Shown here piece by piece: positions 17,712 to 25,093 of a DNA stretch of 64,000 bases. Position numbers and translations under genes: made by a program. Within the stretch, counting starts at the first letter, position 1. The number at the start of each line of letters is the position of its first letter. The stretch covers positions 1 to 64,000 of the forward strand of contig CAKPMN010000002.1 in NCBI GenBank assembly GCA_934168005.1, written 5' to 3'. The notes below the pieces were generated by a model. That model was not told the origin of the DNA. It was given only the letters and a program-made list of their open reading frames with translations, and did not search any database. The stretch is from an uncultured Bacilli bacterium. GTDB taxonomy: Bacteria > Bacillota_I > Bacilli_A > RF39 > UBA660.

Positions 17712-18155
17712 ATGTATCAATACCCAAATGCAAATATAATAGATTATTATAATTATACAAACAATAATTATAATAAACCAAATTATTCAGAAGATGCAAA
17801 TGCATCAAAATTATATGATCCATATCAAGGATTTATACGAGGAAATATGTTTCCAAATTTATATAATGGATATAAAATAAGTAATCCAATAAATATAGAA
17901 CCAAAATCAGAAAAAGAGGAAATGTTAATATATTTAGACTATTTAGCTTTTGCTGCTCATGATATTAATCTATATCTAGATTTATATCCAAAAGATAAAG
18001 ATATGTTAGAAGCTTTCTCTATGTATAGAATAGAAGCAGATAAGGTAAGAAAACAATATGAAAAAAAATATGGTCCATTAGAGGTAAATAGTGAAGCAAA
18101 TACTGTTTATCCTTGGGCATGGGATAATAAACCATGGCCTTGGGAAAAGATATAG
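17712..18155 (+). CDS. CotJA-CotJB fusion, spore coat protein
   Basis: 147 residues. After an Asn/Tyr-rich N-terminus, residues about 34-55 (KLYDPYQGFIRGNMFPNLY) resemble the core of CotJA (LYDPxxALxRGTxFPxL). Residues about 65-147 match CotJB: EMLIYLDYLAFAAHDINLYLD, then YEKKYGPL, and a Trp/Pro-rich end (YPWAWDNKPWPWE). In Bacillus these are two separate genes ahead of cotJC; here they are one reading frame. AGGAGG stands before the ATG and cotJC follows after 11 bases, so the cotJ operon order is kept. Expected in the spore coat, made in the mother cell. Confidence 0.82.
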   Translation: MYQYPNANIIDYYNYTNNNYNKPNYSEDANASKLYDPYQGFIRGNMFPNLYNGYKISNPINIEPKSEKEEMLIYLDYLAFAAHDINLYLDLYPKDKDMLEAFSMYRIEADKVRKQYEKKYGPLEVNSEANTVYPWAWDNKPWPWEKI

Positions 18156-18166
18156 GAGGTTATAAT

Positions 18167-18736
18167 ATGTGGAGTTATCAAAAAAGATTACAATACCCTG
18201 TAAATGTAAAGAATAAAGATTTAACTATGGCAAATGCTTTACTTGCTCAATATGGAGGACCTGATAGTGAACTTGGAGCATGTCTTAGGTACTTAAATCA
18301 GAGATATACAATGCCGGATGATAAAGGTAAAAGTTTATTAACAGATATAGCAACAGAAGAAATTGCTCATTTAGAAATGATTGGAAGTTTAATATACCAA
18401 CTAATGCAAGGAGCAACTATAGAAGAATTAAAAAGCTTAAATATGAGTGGAACATTTGCAATGCACGATGGAGCACTATTTTTAAGTGATCCTAATGGAG
18501 TTCCATTTACCACATCTTATATAGAAGCAACAGGAGATTTTATTGCTGATATAGAAAGTGATATGGCTGCAGAGCAAAGAGCTAGAGCAACTTATGAACA
18601 CCTAATGGATATGACAAATGATGAAACAGTATTAGGGCCACTATCATTTTTAAGACAAAGAGAAATAGTGCATTATCAAAGATTTAAAGAATTAAGAGAT
18701 TATTATTTAGAAAGTAAGATCCAAAATACTAATTAA
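18167..18736 (+). CDS. cotJC: CotJC, manganese-catalase-like spore coat protein
   Basis: Member of the manganese catalase family found in spore coats. 189 residues from ATG 18167, which has TAGGAGGTTATAAT upstream; the longer frame starts inside the previous gene. The di-metal ferritin-like pattern is visible: Glu in DSELGACLRYL, ATEEIAHLEMIGSL (ExxH), DMAAEQRARATYEHL (second Glu) and REIVHYQRF (ExxH). It is the last gene of the cotJ operon. No terminator is obvious before the rubrerythrin promoter. Confidence 0.92.
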   Translation: MWSYQKRLQYPVNVKNKDLTMANALLAQYGGPDSELGACLRYLNQRYTMPDDKGKSLLTDIATEEIAHLEMIGSLIYQLMQGATIEELKSLNMSGTFAMHDGALFLSDPNGVPFTTSYIEATGDFIADIESDMAAEQRARATYEHLMDMTNDETVLGPLSFLRQREIVHYQRFKELRDYYLESKIQNTN

Positions 18737-18803
18737 AATAATTCACGCAAGGTATTTGTGTAATTAAAAAAAAATGATATAATGAACATGTAGGAGGATT
18801 TAT

Positions 18804-19343
18804 ATGGAATTAAAAGGTAGTAAAACAGAAAAAAACTTAATAACAGCATTTGCTGGAGAATCTCAAGCAAGAAACAAATATACATATTATGCTAGTAAAG
18901 CAAAAAAAGAAGGTTTTGAACAAATAGCTGCAATATTTGAAGAAACAGCAGGAAACGAAAAAGAACATGCAAAAATATGGTTTAAATTATTACATGAAGG
19001 TACAATTCCTTCAACAGAAGAAAACCTTCTAGATGCTGCAAACGGTGAAAACTATGAATGGACTGATATGTATGCAGCTTTTGCAGAAGAAGCAAAAGAA
19101 GAAGGTTTCGATGAAATAGCAAGACTATTTGAAGGTGTTGGAAAGATAGAAAAAGCTCACGAAGAGCGTTATAGAAAGTTATTAGAAAATTTAAAAGCAA
19201 AAACAGTCTTTAAAACAGAAGAAGAAACAGTATGGATTTGTAGAAATTGCGGACACATTCACTATGGTACAGAAGCACCAGAAGTATGTCCAATTTGTGC
19301 ACACCCACAAAGTTATTTTGAAAGAAAAAGTACAAATTATTAA
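18804..19343 (+). CDS. rbr: Rubrerythrin
   Basis: Non-haem di-iron peroxidase that removes H2O2 in anaerobes. The N-terminal ferritin-like domain has the Glu ligands and ExxH motifs ([60 protein letters not shown] in parts). The C-terminal rubredoxin-like domain has [10 protein letters not shown] and CPICAHP for one Fe. 179 residues is normal. TATAAT at 18778-18783 and AGGAGG lie directly upstream. It suggests an anaerobic lifestyle. Confidence 0.96.
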   Translation: MELKGSKTEKNLITAFAGESQARNKYTYYASKAKKEGFEQIAAIFEETAGNEKEHAKIWFKLLHEGTIPSTEENLLDAANGENYEWTDMYAAFAEEAKEEGFDEIARLFEGVGKIEKAHEERYRKLLENLKAKTVFKTEEETVWICRNCGHIHYGTEAPEVCPICAHPQSYFERKSTNY

Positions 19344-19368
19344 GAAAGATAAAATCTTTCTTTTTTTT
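19342..19368 (+). terminator. Intrinsic terminator after rubrerythrin
   Basis: Stem AAGAAAGAT/ATCTTTCTT with an AAA loop and a run of T. Confidence 0.85.
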
Positions 19369-19393
19369 ATAGTATAATGAACTTGGTGATAAT

Positions 19394-19981
19394 ATGAAAC
19401 CATATATGTATGCTTTAAAAAATGCATTGCTATTGGTCCCAATAGTTTCATTAATATTTTTAATAATATACATTAAACAAGATAAAACAAAGATAAATCA
19501 TAAGAAAATGATAAGCTTGTATTTCTTTATATTATATATAATTGTTATGTATTTTTTAGTAATATTTCCCCTACCACCAATTAGTGAAGTAAAAAATTAT
19601 ACATCAAATTATGTTCAACTAGAGCCACTTTATACAATAAGATATCTAAAAGAAAATATGAGTTTTAACGTTTTTAATATTGATTCATACATACGCCTCA
19701 TTAAAAATGCCTATTTTTACCAATTTATATATAATATCTTAATAACAGTTCCATTTGGAATGTATTTAAAAAAATACTTTAGATTGAACCTATTTAAAAC
19801 AATATTATCTACATTTATATTAAGTTTATTTTTTGAACTAACACAGTTATCTGGTTTATATGGGGTATATCTAAGACCATATAGAATATTTGATGTAGAT
19901 GACTTAATAACAAATACGCTTGGAGGAATAATAGGATATTTTATAAGTGATATAATAAATAAAACAAGAAAGAAGTTTTGA
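19394..19981 (+). CDS. VanZ-like family membrane protein
   Basis: 195 residues with about five hydrophobic helices. The VanZ signature is at the C-terminus: FELTQLSGL then FDVDDLITNTLGGIIGY. The family includes the teicoplanin-resistance accessory VanZ, but most members have no known role. Start ATG at 19394 with TTGGTGATAAT upstream and a TATAAT box a few bases before. Single-gene unit with its own terminator. Confidence 0.88.
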   Translation: MKPYMYALKNALLLVPIVSLIFLIIYIKQDKTKINHKKMISLYFFILYIIVMYFLVIFPLPPISEVKNYTSNYVQLEPLYTIRYLKENMSFNVFNIDSYIRLIKNAYFYQFIYNILITVPFGMYLKKYFRLNLFKTILSTFILSLFFELTQLSGLYGVYLRPYRIFDVDDLITNTLGGIIGYFISDIINKTRKKF

Positions 19982-20003
19982 ACATAATGTTCAAAACTTT
20001 TAT
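19973..20003 (+). terminator. Intrinsic terminator after the VanZ-like gene
   Basis: Stem AAGTTTTGAACA/TGTTCAAAACTT with an ATAA loop, then a T-rich tail. The arms carry the TGTTCAAAA motif that recurs downstream. Confidence 0.75.
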
Positions 20004-20057
20004 TAAATAGCTATAAAAAAGAACAAAAAAGTGTTATAAATAGTTCAAAAAATGTTT

Positions 20058-20121
20058 AAATGTTCAAAAATAATAGAAAATTAGTAAAAAATAATAGAAT
20101 AAATTGTATTTTTGAACATTT
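20058..20121 (+). promoter_or_regulatory. Perfect 15-bp inverted repeat upstream of the helicase gene
   Basis: AAATGTTCAAAAATA (20058-20072) and its exact reverse complement (20107-20121) are separated by 34 AT-rich bases. More TGTTCAAAA-like motifs lie nearby (around 20042 and 20126). It could be an operator pair or a long hairpin in the leader. Confidence 0.5.
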
Positions 20122-20164
20122 GATATTCAAAAATAACCAGTGTAAAATCTAAATTGGTGAAGTT

Positions 20165-21820
20165 ATGAACAATATTAGGTATATATCATTAAAAGAGTTA
20201 GATAATCAGATTAATAATTTAAAAATAGATAGTAAAAATCCGATAAGAATATTGATAAACAAATATAAAGTAGTAAAAAAACAAAGAGAAAGAATCTTAA
20301 ATAATAAAAAATATATAGAACAAAAAGTAATGGAAAATAAAGCGTTATTAGAAAATATAAAAGGTTGTAGATTAGATAAAGAACAAACAAAAGCAATAAT
20401 AATAGAAGAAGATAGTTGTCTTATAATAGCTGGAGCAGGTTCTGGAAAAACTCTAACTATGCTTGGGAAAATAAAATATTTAATAGAAGTAAAAAAAATA
20501 GATCCATCAAAAATATTATGTTTATCATTTACTAATGCTATAACTGAGGATTTAAAAGAAGCAATAAGAGAAGAAATAAATGTAGAAATGAATGTGTTAA
20601 CTTTTCATAAACTTGGTTTAAAAGTATTAAAAGAAAACAATGTGAATGTAAAAATAATAGAAGAAAAAGAACTAATAAATATAACAGAAAACCATGTAAA
20701 AAAATTGAATAAAAATGAAGTATCAAAATATTTTAAAACAGAATTGGATCTAGAAAAACTTATATTAACTTTTATAAATTTGTATAAATCTGGAGAATAC
20801 AAAGACTTAAAAGAAATAAGCAACAAAATAGAAACTGAAAAAAATAGATTTATTAAAAAAAGAAATAAGTATGTATTTAAAATAATAACAGATATATACA
20901 ATATATATCAAAAAAAATTAGAAATGGAAGAAAAAATTGATTTTAATGACATGATAAATGAAGCATCATCACTAATAGAAGAAGGATATAATTACCCTAA
21001 ATATGATTACATAATAGTAGATGAATATCAAGATACATCATATATTAGATATAAGTTATTAAATTTAATAAAAGAAAAAAACAACTGCCCTATCTTGGCT
21101 GTTGGAGATGATTGGCAATCAATATATAGATTTACAGGATGTAATATAGAAATGTTTATAAATTTCAAGAAATATTTTAAATATAGTTATATTACCAAAA
21201 TCCAAACAACATATAGAAATCCCCAAGAATTAATAGATATAGCAGGACTTTTTGTTATGAAAAATCCAAATCAATATAAGAAAAATTTAAAATCAAATAA
21301 GAGTTATAATAAACCAATAAAAGTATTTCTCTATGAGTCAGAAGAAGAAATAGATTATATACTAAAAGAAATACCAAAAGATAGAAAAAGAATCCTTTTA
21401 TTAGGGAGAAATAATAACGATTTTAAAGATATCAACATAAAAGATAATAGAGTAGAAAAAATGACAGTTCATAAGTCGAAAGGATTACAATGTGATACGG
21501 CAATAATAATAAATCTAAAAAACAGTATAAATGGGTTTCCAAATCAAATGGTAGATGACATTATATTTAAATACCTATTAAAACAAGATATATATCCATT
21601 CGAAGAAGAAAGAAGATTATTCTACGTAGCATTAACAAGAACTAAAAATGAAGTATATCTTTTTTCTCCAAAAAATAATCAATCTATTTTTGTAAAAGAA
21701 CTAATTACATCATTTGAAAATAAAATAGAAATATTATCAAAAAATAATTATTGTCCTCTATGCAAAAATAGATATATTAATAATAAGTGTCCCATTTGTA
21801 AAAAGAAAAATATGTTATAA
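20165..21820 (+). CDS. UvrD/Rep-like superfamily 1 helicase with C-terminal zinc ribbon
   Basis: 551 residues. Motif Q/I: DKEQTKAI, then IIAGAGSGKT (near residue 88). Motif II DEYQDTS, motif III GDDWQSIYRF, motif IV TYRNPQEL, motif V VHKSKGLQCD, motif VI RRLFYVALTRTKN. The order and spacing fit a compact UvrD/helicase IV-like enzyme with reduced 1B and 2B domains. The last 25 residues hold two CxxC knuckles (CPLCK, CPICK), an unusual ending. An N-terminal basic helix precedes the core. It may act in repair or recombination; the partner is unknown. Start follows TTGGTGAAGTT. Confidence 0.85.
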   Translation: MNNIRYISLKELDNQINNLKIDSKNPIRILINKYKVVKKQRERILNNKKYIEQKVMENKALLENIKGCRLDKEQTKAIIIEEDSCLIIAGAGSGKTLTMLGKIKYLIEVKKIDPSKILCLSFTNAITEDLKEAIREEINVEMNVLTFHKLGLKVLKENNVNVKIIEEKELINITENHVKKLNKNEVSKYFKTELDLEKLILTFINLYKSGEYKDLKEISNKIETEKNRFIKKRNKYVFKIITDIYNIYQKKLEMEEKIDFNDMINEASSLIEEGYNYPKYDYIIVDEYQDTSYIRYKLLNLIKEKNNCPILAVGDDWQSIYRFTGCNIEMFINFKKYFKYSYITKIQTTYRNPQELIDIAGLFVMKNPNQYKKNLKSNKSYNKPIKVFLYESEEEIDYILKEIPKDRKRILLLGRNNNDFKDINIKDNRVEKMTVHKSKGLQCDTAIIINLKNSINGFPNQMVDDIIFKYLLKQDIYPFEEERRLFYVALTRTKNEVYLFSPKNNQSIFVKELITSFENKIEILSKNNYCPLCKNRYINNKCPICKKKNML

Positions 21821-21836
21821 TATCAAAGGTGGTATT

Positions 21837-22103
21837 ATGAATTTAACAGATGAACAAATAAAAAAAATAGTAAAAGAAGAATATAATCAAAAACAAATGC
21901 ATAAAATAAGAGAGAACGGATTATTCCTTTCAGATAATGAAATAGATTTATTGAAAAGATATGGTATAGATTATAAGAACTATTCAAATATTATGCAACT
22001 AATATATAAGATAGATGAGATAAATGAAGATGACGATGAAGAGCTAGATTCACTAGCATCATACTTGTCAGAACAATACTACTATAATAATGTCAATAAA
22101 TAG
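21837..22103 (+). CDS. Hypothetical acidic protein, 88 residues
   Basis: Not recognised. Helical, charged and acidic, with a cluster NEDDDEELDSLASYL near residues 62-75 and no signal peptide. A good AAAGGTGGTATT site precedes the ATG, and a TATAAT box lies in the last codons of the helicase gene (21817-21822), so it may have its own promoter as well as being read with the helicase, 16 bases upstream. Confidence 0.7.
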   Translation: MNLTDEQIKKIVKEEYNQKQMHKIRENGLFLSDNEIDLLKRYGIDYKNYSNIMQLIYKIDEINEDDDEELDSLASYLSEQYYYNNVNK

Positions 22104-22109
22104 CGAAAT

Positions 22110-22138
22110 TTGACTTTCAAAAAAGTATTTGATATGAT
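22110..22138 (+). promoter_or_regulatory. Promoter of the glucosaminidase-like gene
   Basis: TTGACT (22110-22115), 17 bases, TATGAT (22133-22138), about 38 bases before the start codon. Confidence 0.6.
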
Positions 22139-22176
22139 ATTGCCTGTCTGCTGTAAAAGTTGACAAGAGGTGAAAA

Positions 22177-22854
22177 ATGAAAATTCAACAAAAGCTGTAT
22201 CAAAGATTAACGACAGTAGTAGTCTTATCAACAGCTATATTATGTGCTGTATTTGCATCATCACATAAAGATTATACTTATTCAATGCAAGACCTAAAAG
22301 AAGCATCGACAACAGAACAAGAAGACTTGCCCTCGTCGATAGAAATAGAAAAACAAATAAGAAATAAGGTTGAAACATTAATATCAGATAGAAAAGCTCA
22401 AGATGAAGCCGAATATCAAGAATACCTAGCAAGTTTGACTGTATATGATGGACTTACAATGGATGAATTAGCCGAAAAGTTAGAAAAAAATTTAAATTCA
22501 ACTTTAGATGGAACAGGAAGAATATTTGCAGAGCGATCTATAGAACTTGGATTAGACCCATATTTAGCCGTTTCAATAGTCTTATTAGAAACAGGATGTA
22601 ATTGGGAATGCAGTCAATTAGTAAAACAATGTTATAACGTTGGAGGTATAAAAGGCTCACCAGGATGTTTTGGAGGTTCTTACAAGAAATTTTCTTCACT
22701 AGAAGAAGGAATAACAAGTTATTTAAACATATTGTATAAAAATTATTATTCAAAAGGACTTACAACGCCAGAGTTAATGAACCCTAAATATGCTGAAAGT
22801 AAAACATGGGCTCAAAAAGTTAATAAGTATATAGAAAAAATAAAAGCAAGCTAA
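22177..22854 (+). CDS. Secreted glucosaminidase-domain protein
   Basis: 225 residues. An N-terminal signal or anchor helix (about 12-28, TVVVLSTAILCAVFASS) is followed by an acidic linker (35-85). The C-terminal domain is lysozyme-like, of the N-acetylglucosaminidase type: GRIFAERSIELGLDPYLAVSIV (written here in part), LLETGCNW with a likely catalytic Glu, QCYNVGGIKGSPGC and a Tyr-rich SYLNILYKNYYSKGL. It probably trims peptidoglycan. Three Cys near the active site could form a disulfide. Single-gene unit with its own promoter and terminator. Confidence 0.78.
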   Translation: MKIQQKLYQRLTTVVVLSTAILCAVFASSHKDYTYSMQDLKEASTTEQEDLPSSIEIEKQIRNKVETLISDRKAQDEAEYQEYLASLTVYDGLTMDELAEKLEKNLNSTLDGTGRIFAERSIELGLDPYLAVSIVLLETGCNWECSQLVKQCYNVGGIKGSPGCFGGSYKKFSSLEEGITSYLNILYKNYYSKGLTTPELMNPKYAESKTWAQKVNKYIEKIKAS

Positions 22855-22866
22855 TTGCTTTTTTTT
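22842..22866 (+). terminator. Intrinsic terminator after the glucosaminidase-like gene
   Basis: Stem AAAAGCAA/TTGCTTTT followed by a T-tract; overlaps the last codons. Confidence 0.75.
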
Positions 22867-22934
22867 GTGAAAAAAAATGAATTTTGTTGAAAAGAAATAC
22901 TAAATTTGTTAGAATTATTTAAGGAGGAGTTAAT

Positions 22935-23528
22935 ATGGCAGAAAAAAAAGTAAAAACAACAAAATCAGTATCAAGTAATCAAAACGTTAATATAAGAGAA
23001 AATACAACAAATGAATTAAATACAGAAATATTAAATAAAATATTAATTTGTCTATATGCGCTAATAGTAATATTAGTAGTTAATACAGCAATAATATTAC
23101 TAAAAAATAATACAGTAACAAAAGACTCAACAACAGAAGAACAAGAAACAACAGAGTATGATGTTAGTATGTTTACAAAAGTTACTGCTGATAACTTAAA
23201 AGAGGCAATTTCAAAGGACGAAGCACAAATAGTATATGTAGGAAGATCAACTTGTGGATACTGTGTAAAATTCTTACCTGTACTACAACAAGCACAAAAA
23301 GATTATAAATATACTACTTTATATCTAGATATAACAACAGTTACTACAACTGAACAACAAAATAAGATTTTGGAACTTGATAATGAAGATAAATTTTTAA
23401 GTGAAAACTTTGGAGGAACTCCAATGGTTCTACTAGTAAAAGATGGAAAAATAGTAGATACATGGATGGGATATTCTGAATATTCAACATATGCTACATG
23501 GCTTGAAAAAAATGGATTTACTAAATAG
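22935..23528 (+). CDS. Membrane-anchored thioredoxin-like protein (CGYC)
   Basis: 197 residues. A short Lys/Asn-rich cytoplasmic N-terminus, one transmembrane helix (about residues 35-56), a Thr/Glu-rich linker, then a thioredoxin fold outside the cell. The active site is CGYC in GRSTCGYCVKFLP (near residue 108), and the cis-Pro is present in GGTPMVLLV. It is likely a thiol-disulfide oxidoreductase or reductase; partner unknown. AAGGAGG lies before the ATG. The next gene is a related copy that has lost one active-site Cys. Confidence 0.85.
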   Translation: MAEKKVKTTKSVSSNQNVNIRENTTNELNTEILNKILICLYALIVILVVNTAIILLKNNTVTKDSTTEEQETTEYDVSMFTKVTADNLKEAISKDEAQIVYVGRSTCGYCVKFLPVLQQAQKDYKYTTLYLDITTVTTTEQQNKILELDNEDKFLSENFGGTPMVLLVKDGKIVDTWMGYSEYSTYATWLEKNGFTK

Positions 23529-23541
23529 TAAATCTTTTTTT
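23513..23541 (+). terminator. Intrinsic terminator after the first thioredoxin-like gene
   Basis: Stem GATTTACTA/TAGTAAATC with an AA loop, then seven T. It spans the stop codon. Confidence 0.75.
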
Positions 23542-23587
23542 ATTGAAAAATAATAAGAAAATTGATATTATAAGCTTGGTGATAAAC

Positions 23588-24082
23588 GTGAATGGTATAA
23601 AAAGAATAGAAAATTTAATATATATAGTTATCTTTCTGTTAATTATAAATATTTTCGCTACTATTATAAAAAACAATAGCGTGCAAACATCTCAAGGAAT
23701 AAATTTTGACACATCAATGTTTAAAACTATAAATCTAAAGGATTTAGAAAGTTATATAAATGAAGAAAATTATAAAGTATTGGTAATAGGAAAAAATAAC
23801 TGTGAATATACAATAGAAATGCTGCCAATATTAAGACAGGCCCAAGCTAACTATAATTATGAAACCTTATATGTAGATCAAAATAGTATAACAGAAGATG
23901 ACAAAAATGTACTACTTAGATATGATGATGAAACAAAATTCATAGAGGAATACATAAATACAACTCCCCTAATAATAGTTTTTAAAGATAATAGAATGGT
24001 AGATACTTGGGTTGGTTACCAAGAATATTCAGTATTTGAAAAGTTTTTGACAGGATTAGGAATAGAAAAAAAAGAAAATTAA
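23588..24082 (+). CDS. Membrane-anchored thioredoxin-like paralogue lacking CxxC
   Basis: 164 residues from the GTG at 23588, which has GGTGATAAAC in front, matching the common start context; an earlier TTG at 23543 lies directly after the terminator T-run. One transmembrane helix (about 10-26), then the same fold as the upstream gene (MLPILRQAQANYNYETLYVD; PLIIVFKDNRMVDTWVGYQEYS). The active site reads CEYT instead of CGYC, so the resolving Cys is gone. The Pro before strand 4 (TTPLII) remains. It may be a monothiol, a chaperone-like partner, or decaying. Confidence 0.78.
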   Translation: MNGIKRIENLIYIVIFLLIINIFATIIKNNSVQTSQGINFDTSMFKTINLKDLESYINEENYKVLVIGKNNCEYTIEMLPILRQAQANYNYETLYVDQNSITEDDKNVLLRYDDETKFIEEYINTTPLIIVFKDNRMVDTWVGYQEYSVFEKFLTGLGIEKKEN

Positions 24083-24091
24083 AAAAAGGTA

Positions 24092-24120
24092 TTGCATAAT
24101 TTTAAAATTTAATATATAAT
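24092..24120 (+). promoter_or_regulatory. Promoter of tRNA-Leu
   Basis: TTGCAT (24092-24097), 17 bases, TATAAT (24115-24120). The predicted start of transcription falls at the beginning of the hairpin at 24126. Confidence 0.75.
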
Positions 24121-24125
24121 TAAAA

Positions 24126-24143
24126 GCGTTCTAGGAAGAACGC
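24126..24143 (+). other. 5' leader hairpin of pre-tRNA-Leu
   Basis: Perfect seven-base stem GCGTTCT/AGAACGC with loop AGGA, ending one base before the first tRNA nucleotide. The transcript probably begins with this hairpin, which RNase P would have to remove. Confidence 0.6.
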
Positions 24144-24232
24144 GCCTGAGTGGCGAAATTGGTAGACGCACAGGACTTAAAATCCTGCGGGAGTCAAATC
24201 CCGTGCCGGTTCAAGTCCGGCCTTAGGCACCA
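24144..24232 (+). tRNA. tRNA-Leu (TAA)
   Basis: Acceptor GCCTGAG/CTTAGGC (with G-U), anticodon loop CTTAAAA with TAA, long variable arm, T-arm GCCGG-TTCAAGT-CCGGC, encoded ACCA. Confidence 0.96.
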
Positions 24233-24239
24233 TAGAAAA

Positions 24240-24264
24240 TTAACGGACTTTGTCCGTTTTTCTT
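24240..24264 (+). terminator. Intrinsic terminator after tRNA-Leu
   Basis: Stem ACGGAC/GTCCGT, TTT loop, T-rich tail. It separates tRNA-Leu from the six-gene tRNA unit. Confidence 0.8.
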
Positions 24265-24302
24265 TTGCAAAAATACTTTTAATAAAAAAAATAAAAAAAC
24301 TC

Positions 24303-24331
24303 TTGCCAAACAAAACACAACATGTTATAAT
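24303..24331 (+). promoter_or_regulatory. Promoter of the tRNA-Ser to tRNA-Pro cluster
   Basis: TTGCCA (24303-24308), 17 bases, TATAAT (24326-24331); 31 bases before tRNA-Ser. Confidence 0.75.
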
Positions 24332-24362
24332 TTGTTATGTAATTGCCACAACTGGTGATATT

Positions 24363-24453
24363 GGAGAAATACCCAAGTTCGGTTGAAGGGACCGGTCTTG
24401 AAAACCGGGAGGTCGGAAACGGCGCGGGGGTTCGAATCCCTCTTTCTCCGCCA
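24363..24453 (+). tRNA. tRNA-Ser (TGA)
   Basis: Acceptor GGAGAAA/TTTCTCC, anticodon loop CTTGAAA with TGA, long variable arm, GGTTCGAATCC T-loop, encoded CCA. Confidence 0.96.
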
Positions 24454-24462
24454 TTTAAATAT

Positions 24463-24539
<77 letters not shown>

Positions 24540-24540
24540 T

Positions 24541-24617
24541 GGTTCGTTAGTCTAGAGGCCTATGACGTCTGCCTGTCACGCAGAAGACCACGGGTTCGAA
24601 TCCCGTACGAACCGCCA
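24541..24617 (+). tRNA. tRNA-Asp (GTC)
   Basis: Acceptor GGTTCGT/ACGAACC, anticodon arm CTGCC-TGTCACG-CAG region with GTC, T-arm CGGGTTCGAATCCCG, encoded CCA. Confidence 0.95.
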
Positions 24618-24625
24618 TTTATTTT

Positions 24626-24701
<76 letters not shown>

Positions 24702-24741
24702 TTTATTTTTGATTAATATTACAATAATTGGTTTGGCAATT

Positions 24742-24818
<77 letters not shown>

Positions 24819-24821
24819 TAT

Positions 24822-24898
24822 CGGGAAATGGCTCAACTTGGTAGAGCACTTGGTTTGGGACCAAGGGGTTGCAGGTTCAAATCCTGTTTTCCCGACCA
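24822..24898 (+). tRNA. tRNA-Pro (TGG)
   Basis: Acceptor CGGGAAA/TTTCCCG, anticodon arm CTTGG-TTTGGGA-CCAAG with TGG, T-arm with GGTTCAAATCC, encoded ACCA. Only three bases separate it from tRNA-Arg. Confidence 0.95.
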
Positions 24899-24907
24899 TT
24901 TAGAATT

Positions 24908-24932
24908 TAACGGATATAATCCGTTTTTTTTA
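24908..24932 (+). terminator. Intrinsic terminator after tRNA-Pro
   Basis: Stem ACGGAT/ATCCGT, loop ATA, eight T. Confidence 0.85.
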
Positions 24933-24961
24933 TTGCAAAATCAAGTATATTTGGGTAAAAT
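24933..24961 (+). promoter_or_regulatory. Promoter of tRNA-Arg(CCG)
   Basis: TTGCAA (24933-24938), 17 bases, TAAAAT (24956-24961), starting directly after the terminator of the previous tRNA unit. Confidence 0.7.
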
Positions 24962-24974
24962 AATAGTATATATT

Positions 24975-25050
24975 GTTTACATAGCTCAGTTGGAAGAGCA
25001 TTTCCCTCCGAAGGAAAAGGTCATCAGTTCAAATCTGATTGTAAACACCA
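24975..25050 (+). tRNA. tRNA-Arg (CCG)
   Basis: Acceptor GTTTACA/TGTAAAC, anticodon arm TTTCC-CTCCGAA-GGAAA with CCG, encoded ACCA. It is transcribed separately from the other tRNAs. CGG codons look rare in the surrounding genes. Confidence 0.93.
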
Positions 25051-25093
25051 TTGAAAATTAATCATTGTTTGACAATAAGATAGTGGTGATAGT

